DNA from: Utricularia gibba
Lineage: Eukaryota; Streptophyta; Magnoliopsida; Lamiales; Lentibulariaceae
Length of the DNA: 64,000 nt
Direction: 5' to 3'
Assembly (NCBI GenBank): GCA_002189035.1
Contig: NEEC01000008.1
Span: forward strand, 2,976,001 to 3,040,000
The first letter of the stretch is position 1. Each line of letters begins with the position of its first letter. Shown one piece after another: positions 38,129 through 49,945 of the stretch. Under the pieces are notes generated by a model. It was not told where the DNA came from, searched no databases, and worked only from the letters and a program-made list of their open reading frames with translations. The position numbers and the translations under genes were made by a program.

Positions 38129-39459
38129 ATGAGTTTCTTGTTCGGGAGAAGGAAGACTCCTGCAGGTGGGTTATCGGAGGACTTTCTTTTATGTTTTGAT
38201 AGTTGGGTCGATTACGTATTCATGATTGTTTTGGGAATCGATTAGATTAGGGAAATTCGGATTTGGGCGTTTCGCAACTAGTTGAGAATCATGATTTTAG
38301 TATTCATTTTGGGACGAAGCATTGGAAAATCGATGATTTTTTTTTTCTATTGAATCACGTTGTCAGATGTTGAGTTTAAAATTTTGGGCGTAAGGGAATT
38401 GAAATTTGAATCCGGTGATTCTAATTCTTGGGTTTGAGGCGTGTTGTTGCGTTCATTTGGTGGGTCTTTCATATGACTCGTCCGAATCGCAGAGCTTCTG
38501 CGGGAAAATAAGAGGATGCTTGATAAGTCTATTCGGGAAATAGAGAGAGAGCGGCAGGGATTGCAAACGCAGGAGAAGAAACTTATTTCAGAGATAAAAA
38601 AGAGTGCAAAGCAAGGACAAATGGTACTTCATCACTTGTTTTCATGATGACTATGGTTAAAGAGCATGGAAGTGTCATTCAGCTCCTTTACACATGCATT
38701 TGATCTTAAGTGAATTGATTGCAGGGAGCTGTTAAGGTAATGGCCAAAGATCTCATTAGAACAAGGCATCAGATTGAGAAGTTTTACAAGCTTAAATCGC
38801 AACTTCAAGGTGTCGCATTGAGAATTCAGGTGGGCATGTCAACATTCTGCTAGTTTAGTTTCCCGCTTCTTATCTTTGCAAACACTTGCGTGACGTAGAT
38901 ACGTGATTGATTTGTTGTTGCACAAAGCTGTACTTGGTGTCATTTTTTGTTATTAAATGTTCTGTTTTACCAGACTCTGAAGTCAACTCAAGCGATGGGA
39001 GAGGCAATGAAGGGTGTAACAAAGGCTATGGGACAAATGAATAGGCAGATGAACCTGCCATCCCTTCAAAAGATAATGCAGGAGTTCGAAATGCAGAATG
39101 AGAAAATGGAACTGACCAGTGAGGTGATGGCAGATGCTATTGATGATGCCTTGGAAGGGGATGAAGAAGAAGAGGAGACCGAGGAGTTGGTGAGTCAAGT
39201 CCTTGACGAGATTGGCATCGATATAAATTCAGAGGTACCAATACATTGCCTTCTCTGCAGCTCTCCATTATGTTGCAAACTTACATGAGCTCATGTGTAC
39301 GGATTTTATCCCTTTAAACAGCTCGTTAATGCTCCTTCCTCAACCGTAGCTGCCCCAGCTGGGAAAAATAAAGTCCTACAAGCTGAATCAACTGGGGCTG
39401 ACGATAGCGGGATAGACAGCGATCTACAGGCCAGGTTAGACAATCTGAGGAAGATGTGA
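38129..39459 (+). CDS. VPS2.1: ESCRT-III subunit VPS2.1 (CHMP2A homologue)
   Basis: Five exons: 38129-38165, 38493-38623, 38725-38829, 38974-39234 and 39322-39459. They total 672 nt, or 223 residues; the Arabidopsis protein is of nearly the same length. It starts MSFLFGRRKTPAELLRENKR, with the basic N-terminal helices of the Snf7 family, followed by MAKDLIRTRHQIEKF, MGEAMKGVTKAMGQMNRQMN, an acidic loop (EGDEEEEETEE), and the C-terminal MIM1-type motif DLQARLDNLRKM that binds the MIT domain of VPS4. The subunit polymerises on endosomal membranes to bud intralumenal vesicles and helps recruit VPS4. All splice sites are GT-AG and all phases agree. Confidence 0.96.
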
Positions 39460-41190
39460 ATTACAGTTGATATGTATTGCTAGTACAATTTGGAGTTCTT
39501 AGTGATAGAGGAACGATCTGCACTCGCTCATGTGAAATAATGTTCTTTATACTTCAAGCTATGTACAAGTGGATTGAGTGTGATTTTATGGGGATTCAAA
39601 TTCCCTCAGTAATTTGTGAACCATGAAAGAGGAGCATATTCAACTCTTCCTAGAAGGGTTATAAGATATGAAAATGAGAACCATCCAGGTGCCGACAGAC
39701 CTGTGTACCGACCTGCTATGACACTGAAGTATAAAAACAGATGAATTGGGTGTTTCAAAGAAGGGTCTAGTTCCAACATTGAGGGCTTTGGAGGTTCTCC
39801 CATGGCGGTTCACTCTCTTTCTTTTTGAAGTGCTGAATCTTGTATCTTTTGTCAATTTCATAGTACGTGTCTTCCTCACAGGTTCCAACTCATCCATTTG
39901 GCAGATAATACTACATTGGAAAAAATCCATCTGAAGCATCAACATTCAGTGAATAAATGCTCTGAAATTAAACAGGAGATTTCATATATTTTTATTAGGG
40001 TGCTGGCGGTAGGCTGCTCCTGCTCAGACTGGGTAAGAGGCCAGAATCAGGCCAATTGTTGGGCCTGGCTCCCACGGGCCGAGAAAACCGAATACGACAC
40101 CGTGTCTCCCCCAATTTAGAAACTCCCTCTGCGTTCTTTTCTTGCAGACCTGCACCATCGTGTCTCTCTCCTGTCTAGGTGTTCTTCTCCATTTTGTCCA
40201 GCTCTTCAACCTTAAGTTGGCAAATTCGTATTTTTCAAGTATTTAGGCTCCGTGAATTGCTAGATTCCCTTCCGTTTTCAGTCTTTGGTGCTCTGTACCG
40301 GTTGGCTGAAATTCGTCGCGCGTGGGCGAGGCATTTTCCTGTAATTCTTGGAGTTCGTAGATTTTTTTCCAGAGATTGATGAATTCATCGAAACGTTTAG
40401 GGGGAATGAGTGGCTTTTTTGGTGCCTCACTCGAAAACTTTGGTGTAACGCCAATTGTTTTGGTTGAAGTTTGAGCCCCCGTCCTACAATATGTGTGCTT
40501 TAATGTTAGCGCCAATTGGATTCACCAAAAAGAAGGTAAATTTTGGTACGAGACTCTTCCGGTTTTCACTTTTTTTTTTCTTTTTGAGTTGAATATGCCA
40601 GCTCGATTCACCGAAAAGAAGAAAATTATGAAGTTCTTGTGATTATATTCATTTACACTTTGTAAGCTTTTTGCTGATTTTTCATTGTTGTGGTTTTCTT
40701 TGCGTAATTTCCAGTGGCGGTGCGTCAGTTTTTGAGTTATGAGTATGGATGATTATTCAATGTGACTTCTTGGAATGCTGCTTTCTCCCTTGACAGAAGC
40801 TATGAATTCGTGTAAATGGGAACCTTCTTGCAGAGGTATCGCCATATTTTTGGGTTTCTTTTTACGTCTTGTTTGCAGAAAGATGCCCTTTTGTACTAAT
40901 AAAGAAGTGGAGAGTAACCGTTCCTGTCTGTGTTAGGTTAGGTAACTTCATAAGATTTTTTTACATGATTGTTTTATGCTTATTGTTTAAATATTTGATT
41001 GAATATTTCATTGTTTTACAGGAGGTGCTTTCAGAATGTCACTGTGAAATAGTGAATATATATTCGTTCAAGTTTATTCTGTTTATGGATATGTACAAGT
41101 CTTGTCTTTGCATTTGTATTTTGGACGTCATCATGCCCTCAGCACAATTTCTTTGTGGTGCAGATCTTATTGAGTCGGTTTAAGTGAATA
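39460..41190. other. VPS2.1 3' flank and the leader region of the MUSTANG-type gene
   Basis: The stretch from about 40,100 is pyrimidine-rich and probably includes non-coding leader exons of the next gene. A TGTGGTGCAG acceptor lies at 41,154-41,163, close before its ATG. No separate gene is visible. Confidence 0.5.
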
Positions 41191-43020
41191 ATGCTGATGA
41201 GCGAAGAGGGTGTCTCAGGAACCAATGCAATCACGGGTTTGGCTGGCAACATTCTTGAAAATGTGCCAGTATATGGACAGAATGGCAATTCTTCTGGAGT
41301 TAGTTCTCTGTTGACGATTGGACAGGAATTCCCAGACGTGGATACCTGTAGGAGGACTATGAAGGATATAGCTATAGCAATGCATTTTGAGATTCGCATC
41401 GTAAAATCTGATAGAAGTAGGTTCATAGCGAGGTGTTCAAAAGTTGGTTGTCCATGGCGTGTCCATGTGGCTAAGTGTCCCGGAGTTCCCACATTTACTG
41501 TCAGAACACTTCAAGGGGAGCACACATGTGAAGGGGTCCAAAGTCTTCATCATCAGCAGGCATCAGTGGGTTGGGTTGCTAGGTCTGTGGTAGCGCGTGT
41601 GAGGGACAATCCACAATATAAGCCAAAGGAGATTCTGCAGGATATACGTGATCAACACGGGGTTGCTGTTTCTTACATGCAAGCATGGCGAGGCAAGGAA
41701 CGCAGCATGGCTGCTTTACATGGGACTTACGAGGAAAGTTTCAAACTTCTCCCTGCATATTGTGAACAGATAAGGACAACGAATCCAGGAAGCTTTGCTT
41801 CGGTTATTGCCACAGGACCAGATAGTTGTTTTCAGCGATTATTTGTTTCATACAACGCTGCCATCTATGGATTCGTTAATGCTTGCCGGCCACTTTTGGA
41901 ATTGGAGAGAGTTCATCTCAAGGGGAAGTACCTAGGTACACTCTTCTGTGCTGCGGCAATTGATGCTGATGGCTCCCTTTTTCCATTAGCAATTGCTGTT
42001 GTAGATGTTGAGAGTGACTCCAACTGGATGTGGTTCATTTCGGAGCTAAGAAAGTTACTCGGTGTAAACACTGATAGTATGCCCCAGTTGACAATACTCT
42101 CTGAGAGGACACCGGGCATGGTAGGAGCTGTTGAGGTGCATTTTCCAAATGCATTTCATGGTTTTTGCCTGCGCTACATCAGTGAAAACTTCCGTGATAC
42201 ATTTAAAAACTCGAAACTGGTGAACATCTTTTGGAATGTCGTATATGCATTGACCACAGCAGAATTTGAAAGCAGAGTAGCTGAGATGGTCCAGATTTCA
42301 CCAGATGTCATGCGATGGCTTAATGATTTCAATCCTCAGCTCTGGGCCGTGGCTTACTTCGAAGGAGTACGATATGGACATTTTTCATTGGCCTCCACTG
42401 AACTTTTATACAACTGGGCGTTGGAATGCCATGAGCTCCCTCTGGTGGAAATGATGGAGCACATAAGGCAGCAGGTATCATCATGGTTCAATGATCGCCG
42501 TGAGATGGGCATGCGGCTGACATCAATTCTCGTACCATCTGCAGAGAAGCAGATTGCTGAAGCGATGGCAGATGCTCGTTGCTACAAGGTACTCCGTGCA
42601 AATGAAGTGGAGTTTGAGATCGTTTCTACTGAGAGGACAAACATTGTAGATATAAGGAACCGTGTCTGCTCTTGCCGTCGTTGGCAGCTCTATGGTCTTC
42701 CATGCGCACATGCCGCAGCGGCACTTATGTCCTGTGGGCAGAATGTTCATCTGTTTGCTGACCACTGCTTCACCTTACGCAGCTACCGTGACACCTACTC
42801 ACAGATGATATACATGATACCAGATAAAAGCCTCTGGAAGGAGGGGATGCTACAGGTGAGTGGCATGATCATCTCCCCTCCCAAAACCAGAAGACCCCCA
42901 GGAAGGCCCAAGAAGAAGGTCTTGAGAGTGGAGAGCCTGAAGCGCCCTAAACGAGTCGTCCAATGTGGGCGATGCCGGATGCTCGGTCACTCCCAGAAGA
43001 AGTGTGTGCAGCCAATGTAG
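41191..43020 (+). CDS. MUG: MUSTANG-type domesticated MULE transposase
   Basis: A single intact coding exon of 1830 nt encodes 609 residues. The order is an N-terminal MuDR DNA-binding-type region (RRTMKDIAIAMHFEIRIVKS, then CSKVGCPWRVHVAKCP and the closing HTC), the MULE transposase core (HLKGKYLGTLFCAAAIDADG, FPLAIAVVDVESDSNWMWF, NAFHGFCLRYI), a SWIM zinc finger (CSCRRW, then CAHAAAALM), a basic RRPPGRPKKK stretch, and a CxxC zinc knuckle (CGRCRMLGHSQKKC). The first two acidic residues of the transposase triad appear as E instead of D (ERVHLKG for DGTHLKG, SERTPGM for SDRQKGL). No terminal inverted repeats are evident. Both facts point to a host gene. Arabidopsis MUG genes affect growth, flowering and seed set, probably as transcription factors. 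Start could also be the third codon (MSEEG). Confidence 0.9.
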   Translation: MLMSEEGVSGTNAITGLAGNILENVPVYGQNGNSSGVSSLLTIGQEFPDVDTCRRTMKDIAIAMHFEIRIVKSDRSRFIARCSKVGCPWRVHVAKCPGVPTFTVRTLQGEHTCEGVQSLHHQQASVGWVARSVVARVRDNPQYKPKEILQDIRDQHGVAVSYMQAWRGKERSMAALHGTYEESFKLLPAYCEQIRTTNPGSFASVIATGPDSCFQRLFVSYNAAIYGFVNACRPLLELERVHLKGKYLGTLFCAAAIDADGSLFPLAIAVVDVESDSNWMWFISELRKLLGVNTDSMPQLTILSERTPGMVGAVEVHFPNAFHGFCLRYISENFRDTFKNSKLVNIFWNVVYALTTAEFESRVAEMVQISPDVMRWLNDFNPQLWAVAYFEGVRYGHFSLASTELLYNWALECHELPLVEMMEHIRQQVSSWFNDRREMGMRLTSILVPSAEKQIAEAMADARCYKVLRANEVEFEIVSTERTNIVDIRNRVCSCRRWQLYGLPCAHAAAALMSCGQNVHLFADHCFTLRSYRDTYSQMIYMIPDKSLWKEGMLQVSGMIISPPKTRRPPGRPKKKVLRVESLKRPKRVVQCGRCRMLGHSQKKCVQPM

Positions 43021-43644
43021 CACTCAGGTCGATCTTCATATTCTTTGTTACTAAGCCAGCAACTGCTCCTCCTCGGGTCTCATCACCATGCTTGTAGCGG
43101 TAAAAATGTTGGTGCATACTGATGGTATACTACTCTCCTGTCATCACCATTGTGCTTCTGCATATAATCATTGCTTTCTCTGTGTCTTTTTTTTGTTGCA
43201 ATGGGGTAGTGTGTAATTTTATGTTGGATTTTTCTAGGCATGACTTCTTATTCAATGAAAACACCATACTCTTGCCACTCACCATTGTGCTACAAGTGAT
43301 TTGATTTCACCAAATCCTTATCTTTACTCCTTGTTGGTGCAGGGCACCTATCAGAACTAATCATCCACCTAACAAACGCATTCTTGTCTAGAAGCTTAAA
43401 ACATTAGCTGTCACGCATTGACTGAATCAAAGATGGAGTACTGTACACAATTCAGGAACCAATAAAATACCAAAATGATTCACAAGGGGTTCTAAACCAC
43501 TGGTACAAGATGAAGACATGGTCTAGTCACGTGATCAGGAGCCTCATGGTCATCTTATCTGCGGCTGTACTTCTTCGGGCGGAAAACTTGCAACAGAAAA
43601 CACCCAATGCCTTAAGGTCTCTTCTACAAGGCTTTCAGAAGCAG
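43021..43644. other. 3' flanks between the MUSTANG and RING-H2 genes, convergent
   Basis: The region holds the 3' UTRs of the two convergent genes. I see no other feature. Confidence 0.55.
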
Positions 43645-44162
43645 TCAAGGGTCGGGCTCAGAGCCCGCCGGCGAGCGGCAAAGTGGGCAGTTGGTGCGCC
43701 ACATGTCGATGCACGGAGCATGAAAAACATGCTTGCAGTTGGGCAGTCGCTTCACCTCGTCGCCTTGTTCGAACACAGACAGGCAAACCGCGCACTCCTC
43801 ATCTGCTGTTACAAAATGAATGAGCATGGTTGTGTTTGCCCGCCATCACAAAATTATGATGCTTTAATGAAGATTCTACCTTTCTTCTCTTGTTTCTCGT
43901 ACTTGAAGCTTGGCAAGGAGCTCCAACGAGTTGGCTTTGTGTACGGGCATTCGGGGCTTGTTTCCATCGCCCGTGGAGGCCGAGGCCGGTCGGTCAGAGT
44001 ATCAGGGCGGCAGCACTTCACGGAGATGAGCTTGTACAACGCCAGTACGGCGGTGACCGCTCCGATGACGATGATTCCGAAGTCCAGCAATTGCATGAAG
44101 GGGTGATGCGGCGAATGAACCACCGGAGAGGGGCCGGAGCTGGGAACCAAGAGTTCCCTCAT
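43645..44162 (-). CDS. RING-H2 E3 ubiquitin ligase, ATL-like
   Basis: Two minus-strand exons: 43880-44162 and 43645-43805. They total 444 nt, or 147 residues. A hydrophobic segment ([19 protein letters not shown]) near residues 24-43 fits the single N-terminal membrane anchor of ATL proteins. The RING-H2 finger is complete: ECAVC, then [16 protein letters not shown] and NCPLCR, with eight ligands in C-C-C-H-H-C-C-C order. The junction codon (GCA, Ala) links EKQEKK to [12 protein letters not shown]. Such proteins pass ubiquitin to substrates at membranes, often in stress responses; the substrate is unknown. The GLD motif typical of many ATLs is not obvious, so the subclass is uncertain. Confidence 0.88.
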
Positions 44163-45408
44163 GGGGGCGGACGTTCTGCGTTGATTGAGAGATATGCAGT
44201 TGACTCTTTAAATTGCCGTTGCCTTTTTAAAGATAGAAACTAACCCCCAGCGACTCTTGAACCTCTAACCGCCGGGTCAAACCGGTCAAGTCACACTTTT
44301 CTTCTTTAAATTTCATTTCCGTCCGGTTCAACCGACTCATATATCTTGAACCATTTCAAAATAAGTTTTTGATTTCTATTTTAAAAAGAAAAAAATTCAA
44401 AAACGTTTCTTATCTTAATAGAATCAATTTATAAAAAAATAATTTTCAATAAACACAATAAAATAGAGCTCGACATTTTCCTTATGGTAAAAAAAAACAT
44501 TTTTTAATTCCGACTTGAGGATAAGATTTATAAAAAGTCACCCCACCCCATTACCAAGTCAAATGTGTTTTTTTTTTCATTGAATCATATTTTATTTTAT
44601 TTTATTGAAAATATTTCCTCAAAAAAGGGGGAAAAACAGTGCTTCCAGGTCCCACTAAATTACTAGCCGAAATTGGTTGTTCAGTAGCAACAATTGCTTT
44701 TTTCGAAAAATAATTTATTTATTTATTTGGACAGAAGAGGAAGTGGTTGGTTGGTTGTCGTTAGGTTTTTCCTATAAATGATGTGTCATTTCTCTTTTAC
44801 TATTACAAGTGCTACAATGCATTTATGAGATGGTCCACTAAAAAAATAAATTAATTGTTTTTTAATTAAGGGTTTTAAGATTCCCAATTAACAATTCCTT
44901 TTGTATTAAAATAAAAAATATTATTAAAATTGATTTTTTTTCATATATATATATATATATATATTATAACATAGTGAGATTTCTTAATCACCCATGTGAT
45001 TTGAATTCCAAAATATCAATAGGGTTGAAAACTTAGAATTAGGTTTTGATTCCTCAATCAAACAAAATTCATGATTCCCAATCTTTAGTTTCTACAAATT
45101 GAAATCATATTGGATTGTGGGTCTCAATTCCCAAACAATTGTTTGCAGTCATAACCTAATCAAACCCTTGATTGCAATCCAATACAGTTTTGATTGTAAT
45201 CAATGTTTGATTTGAACTCAACTACTACCAGGTCAAACCTACAGAAAAAAATTCATTTTTTGCAGGTAACAGAGCTTTATCCCTGCCCATATTTCAAACC
45301 TCACTGGCTCATGTTCCAAGGAAACCAAGTTTATGTTACTGAACTATTTCCCTCAGTAGTGAATAAAAATTGAAGCTTTGTTGAACATGAAATGTAAGCA
45401 AAATCAAA
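44163..45408. other. Intergenic with an AT microsatellite
   Basis: The stretch is AT-rich with no coding sign. A pure (AT)n tract of about 22 bases lies at 44,943-44,964. The last part is the RPC4 3' flank. Confidence 0.6.
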
Positions 45409-47144
45409 TCAAGCCTCGCTTAATGAACTCAACAAAGAGTCTACATCCGGAGTCACAACTGCCCGTCTGCTGATTTCTCCCAAGTTGGTGCAAGCTCCCC
45501 GTCTGAGGTTGATGGCAACAGCTTTCTGAGAGAACCCACAGTTCACTCCCGGAGATACCTGAGGAAAGAATGAGCACCAACATCAGTGACTGTGCTTCTT
45601 CAAGTTATAGTTTTTAATGGATGGGCATCCGTTACTTCGTGGAGGATGTCACCAATCTTCAGTTTTATAGCACCGCTTTTGTAGACTAGCATCTTTCCCA
45701 TGAGGCCACCTTGTAGTTTTGCCAGGGGAGTCTCCTGCCTCTTCTTATCTCCTTCAGGGTATTGATTTGGGTATGGCAAAACTCTTGGCAGTTGAATGAA
45801 GAGCAGTTCATCATCTGGATTCGGATCCTGTTGAATATGGAAAACAATACAAACGACGTTTAACTATGAGGTTTGAGTAGGAGCTGGTTAAGATGACCAC
45901 AGGTGGATAATACCTGCAAGCCTAGCTCTTTAGCTGGATTGAAATCCTTCTCATGGTCAGCTAATGAATTCTTGGAATCTTCTCCGAATTCCTCTTTGTC
46001 AAGAATGTCTAGAGGAGCAGAGAAGTAACTGGATTCAGAAGCAAAGTTGCAAATGTTTTGTTGTCTGGATGAAATGCAGCAGTACCTGGATTTCCAGAGT
46101 ACGGCTTTCTCCATGGCAGTGTTACAGGATACTGGGAGTTGTAATCCTACAAATGGTATTCAATGAAGTCAAGAATGGCGATACATAGGTGCTTGCAGCA
46201 GGGATGAGGATACTTTGGAAAAAACGAAATCACTAAGTTTTCAGAGGATCAAAGAAGAGAGGGAGGGGGATGGCCATTGAGTCACGGATCCTTACCCAAG
46301 GTTCGGTGTATTCTTTTTTCACCTTTTTCTCTTCACCTGCAGGTAGAGATTGCCATCAAACACTGTCCAGAAACTTTAGTTTTCCCAAGATACAATTGGA
46401 TTACCAAATGAAGAGCCAAATGACTTTATGGAAGAAGAGGGTAGTGCTGCTCCAGGGCGAACACCATATTCAACTTTAACAGGCTTAACTGGATGTTCCA
46501 AGAAAGCAATCAAAAGTTTAGTAATTGAGAAGCGACAAGAACTGAAGAGCAATAAAGGGAAGAATATCAAACGCTCCCCATAAAGATCATATTTTTCCTG
46601 TAGCAAAGCCAGAACTAATTTGCTTACCTTCCCTTTCAACTTTAGGCTTAAATCTAGAAGACGCTTCCTGCAACGAAGTTGACCGTGAACATGCAATGCA
46701 AAAGATGAAAACTTCGAGTCAATGCAGCAGGTTAAAGATCCACACTTACTCTAAACCGCCTCATCAACTCCTCCGCTTGACGGGCATCGATTTCATCTTC
46801 AACCTTCTCACTGAGACAAATACAGAAAAGGTTAAAGGCCAGTAGGTAGTTTCCATGGAGCAAACAATATTATGCCAAGATGGTTACACTTTAGGCACCA
46901 CCACAGGCTTTTGGTCTCTGTTGATAGGTTTAGGTGCAAATCTCATCTGCATCAACCAAAAGGAATGACAAAAGAATAAGAACAAGAACCATCACGTTCG
47001 GCATTAAAGGTATTGCGGCATTACTCCACCTTCTGCCCTATCAATAAAGAATTTGACATGTTACAAAGAAAACACGATCCGGGCTAATACCTTCCTCGCT
47101 GGAGGCCGAGAAGCATCGCCGTCGGGTTTCATGTTGGGGTCCAT
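45409..47144 (-). CDS. RPC4: DNA-directed RNA polymerase III subunit RPC4
   Basis: Ten minus-strand exons: 47091-47144, 46890-46946, 46750-46806, 46628-46667, 46405-46488, 46296-46336, 46086-46146, 45914-46008, 45636-45827 and 45409-45558. They total 831 nt, or 276 residues. The start MDPNMKPDGDASRPPARK continues into MRFAPKPINRDQKPVVVPK, then KVEDEIDARQAEELMRRF. The C-terminal half has the RPC4 (RPC53-like) domain: FIQLPRVLPYPNQ, LQGGLMGKMLVYKSGAIKLK, and VAINLRRGACTNLGEIS ending in VVTPDVDSLL. RPC4 with RPC5 forms a TFIIF-like subcomplex that controls termination and reinitiation on tRNA and 5S genes. In exon 3 a tandem acceptor (CTCAG/TGAG) is used at the second AG, because the first would create an immediate stop. 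The leader contains a telo-box (47408-47416). Confidence 0.9.
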
Positions 47145-47685
47145 GGAAATCAATCCAATCCACTTACAGAGAACAACGATCACTATACACACAACTGCAA
47201 CCAATGCATTGCCCAAAGATTAGAACCCGTCAAGCCGATGATCCCATCACGAATTTGCATGATCAGTACATCGATATGAATCCAAAAGTATCGAACTTGT
47301 AACATACCAAGACGAATGAATGCTTTGCTTTCTCGGAAAACAACAAAAAAAATAACACAGCAAAGGAGAGTATAAGAACAGTCGTGAAGGGCGGTGGCGG
47401 CTGCCTTTTAGGGTTTAGAATCGAATCCGCAGATGATACGATTCATATCCATGAAGATCACCTTCAAAGATTGACCTTTTATATCTTGCCTTTTTGTAGA
47501 AAAAAAATATTAAACCAGATATCCTATACCGCAATATTCGGATGGGAACTTCTGATATCAATGAAGATGTGAAATCAGTCTAAAATTTGACACTGCATGT
47601 GCCCACTTGAGATTAGATTCCTAGGTATATAAAAGTCTTGATCTTGGGAAGAGAGAGACAGAGTCACAAGAAAGATGCTAAAATC
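47145..47685. other. RPC4 leader and promoter, and the 3' flank of MED20
   Basis: An inverted telo-box TTAGGGTTT lies at 47408-47416, in the orientation of the RPC4 leader. No gene is seen. Confidence 0.55.
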
Positions 47686-48865
47686 CTAGTTTCTTGCGGC
47701 CTGGGCGGATTGCGCTGTTGTCATCATGGTGATGTTTGCATACTGAATAGCTGTGTGCTGCAAGGAGTACTCGTCCGAGAGGCCATACTCTGTGAAGCTC
47801 GGCGCGATGTGCACAAAATGGCCCGGCAGAGATCTTTTCAGCAATGCTTCTTGCCACATGTTGAAGAATTCCGCAATTATCTGATGTGATTTTTCCCACG
47901 ATGAAATAGGGAGGTATTCTATCTGCATGAGAATCACTAGTTACATACATGTCATCTAAAAGAATGATCATCAGGCCCAACTGTGACCACATTCTTGCAG
48001 GGCACCAAGAAAAGACAGGGATTAGTTCAACCATTCTCAATCAGCCGTAAAGATATTGACACTTAAAATGCCTCGCGGTAAGACTAAAAAGAACTGACTC
48101 CTGAGAGAATAGATAGATGTTTTAGTGAGGAGTTTCACCTCCATGACTATGCCCCTCAAATTTTCAGAGTTCATGGGAACCACCTTCCCTACTCGTAACT
48201 GAAAATCACCAACTTGATACAAGTTGCCCTGTAAAATGATCACTTCTCAAAATCCAATACACCTACTTGATACAAGAAACTGATGACACTAGGAAAAAAA
48301 CCACCAACCTCAAAACATAGAGCAACTCGAGTTTTATATGACTGCAACTTCTCCATTATCGTTTGGATACTGGAGTCTGCCTCAACTACGAGGCGTTGCC
48401 CTCTGAGTACCAAGAAGTACTTACTGGGTTGATCGGAAAGTGAAATCCCAACAAAATCACGAGGAAACTCATTCCCAGTCGGTTGTTCTTCAGATCATCA
48501 AAATTTAAAAATAAAACGGCGTATAAGTGTTTTTACAAATTACAGAGTAATCAAGAAAAGAAGGAACTTGACTTCATAGTTAGTTCTGGTACCTCTAGTC
48601 ATGGCTTTGTAGAAACTGAGAGTCGATTTCCATCGGCCTTCCTTGACACCATTAAAGCTCTCAGCACACTGGCACACCTCCGACAGCACTTGCGAGTTTA
48701 CCGTGGTGCCCGGATTCGATTGCCAATGCAGTATCCTGCATACATTAACGCATCCTCTTCATTCTGTATCTGCTGAATCGTAACCGAAGACGAAACCTGG
48801 ATGAGAAAATCGTAGAAATCATCGGCGCCGATGGCCAATTTCTCGTCTAACCATTTAACCGGCAT
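47686..48865 (-). CDS. MED20: Mediator complex subunit MED20
   Basis: Five minus-strand exons: 48852-48865, 48593-48735, 48309-48487, 48139-48228 and 47686-47922. They total 663 nt, or 220 residues, the usual length for plant MED20. It begins [20 protein letters not shown] and continues with [75 protein letters not shown] and [23 protein letters not shown]20 is a head-module subunit that pairs with MED18 and links regulators to RNA polymerase II. Exon 1 has just 14 coding bases, so its end was set by the TGG codon that spans the junction. The start is divergent from the B3 gene, with 272 bp between start codons. Confidence 0.94.
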
Positions 48866-49137
48866 TCTTCCAGATGGCGAACGCTGCCGGAAATCAAAAT
48901 TGGGAATTAGGGTTTATCTGTGAATAAATATTACCTTTTTAATATACATATAGTATTAAATGTATTTATGAATTATTATTTTATTTATTAAACATTCTTA
49001 CAAAATCTACGGAGTGGCATTTCAAACGCCAAACGTGGGACTTTGAAGAGATATTTCCCAGAAAGCTGTCGTCGAGCATCACTCTCGAAGAGTCGAAACG
49101 TTCAGCCGCCAATCCGTCATTCTGTTGGCCGCCGCGG
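48866..49137. promoter_or_regulatory. Short shared promoter between MED20 and the B3-domain gene, with a telo-box
   Basis: Just 272 bp separate two divergent start codons. TTAGGGTTT at 48907-48915 is a telo-box in the MED20 leader orientation. An AT-rich part follows at 48,925-49,005. Confidence 0.55.
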
Positions 49138-49945
49138 ATGGCCGGAAGTTTTTCAACTCCGATTGTTATTCTCTCTGATGAAGAGGTACATGAGATTCAT
49201 TCACCTTTTCCCCTGTGCTCCTCAGTTTTCTTACATGGCTTTTCAGTTCCAAGAAAGTTCTTTTCTGAGTAAAAAGACTGTGGTTCAAATGTAACATTAC
49301 AGGAACCCACCAATGAAATATCCCCTGTTGGAGAATTTACAGGGAGAAGGGCTACCAGATCCACTGTAAAATTTCAGAATGCTGATGAGACCGCCAGTGA
49401 AGCTACTGAACCCGAGACGGAGTCGGAAGAAGAAGATTGTGCTGATAAACTTGATGGGGAAGGGATAGATGAAGATGGCTCACTCTATCTTACAGGGAAG
49501 CCACGATTTGACGTTGTTATCTGTAAATCGCACGTCGGAAGTTGCCCTCAAATGGTAACTTAACACCATTAAAAATACGGGATCTAATTCAGCCGAATGC
49601 AAAATGACTTTTTTTTGGAATAATTGCTTTTCTGGGTCACAGTATATACCGAGGAGGATTAATGATGTTCTTCCACATGCAACGACGCGGGCTTTTATCA
49701 GATATCAGAACAAGACATGGAATACAGTATACTACGGAAAAGAGTCTCGCCCAAGGCTTCGATGTGCGGGCTGGGTAGCCTTCGTGAAAGACAGCAGTCT
49801 TCGTGTTGGAGATGCCTGCGTTTTCGAAGTGATGCAAAACAGGAGGAGCATGATCGAGTTCCGTGTTCAAATTCTGCGGCGTGATGTCCCTCCGGAGCTC
49901 GCTGCTTATCTCGAAAACAAGGGAGGAGTCCAGAAGTTGCTTTGA
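49138..49945 (+). CDS. Small B3 DNA-binding-domain protein
   Basis: Three exons: 49138-49185, 49303-49554 and 49643-49945. They total 603 nt, or 200 residues. The first half is acidic and Ser/Thr-rich (ETASEATEPETESEEEDC). The second half is a B3 fold: FDVVICKSHVGSCPQMYIPR (first strands), then RAFIRYQNKTWNTVYY, GWVAFVKDSSLRVGDACVFE and IEFRVQILRR, where the LRVGDACVFE segment is the family signature. B3 proteins of this small REM-like type bind DNA in the nucleus; targets and biological role are unknown. All introns are GT-AG. Frame agreement across the three exons and the signature leave little doubt about the domain, but the exact paralogue cannot be named. Confidence 0.87.

Noticed and set aside
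41139-41492. Minus-strand frame within the MUSTANG-type gene
   Set aside because: Antisense of the transposase-derived exon without any own domain.
44943-44964. (AT)n tract as a functional element
   Set aside because: Ordinary plant microsatellite in AT-rich DNA.
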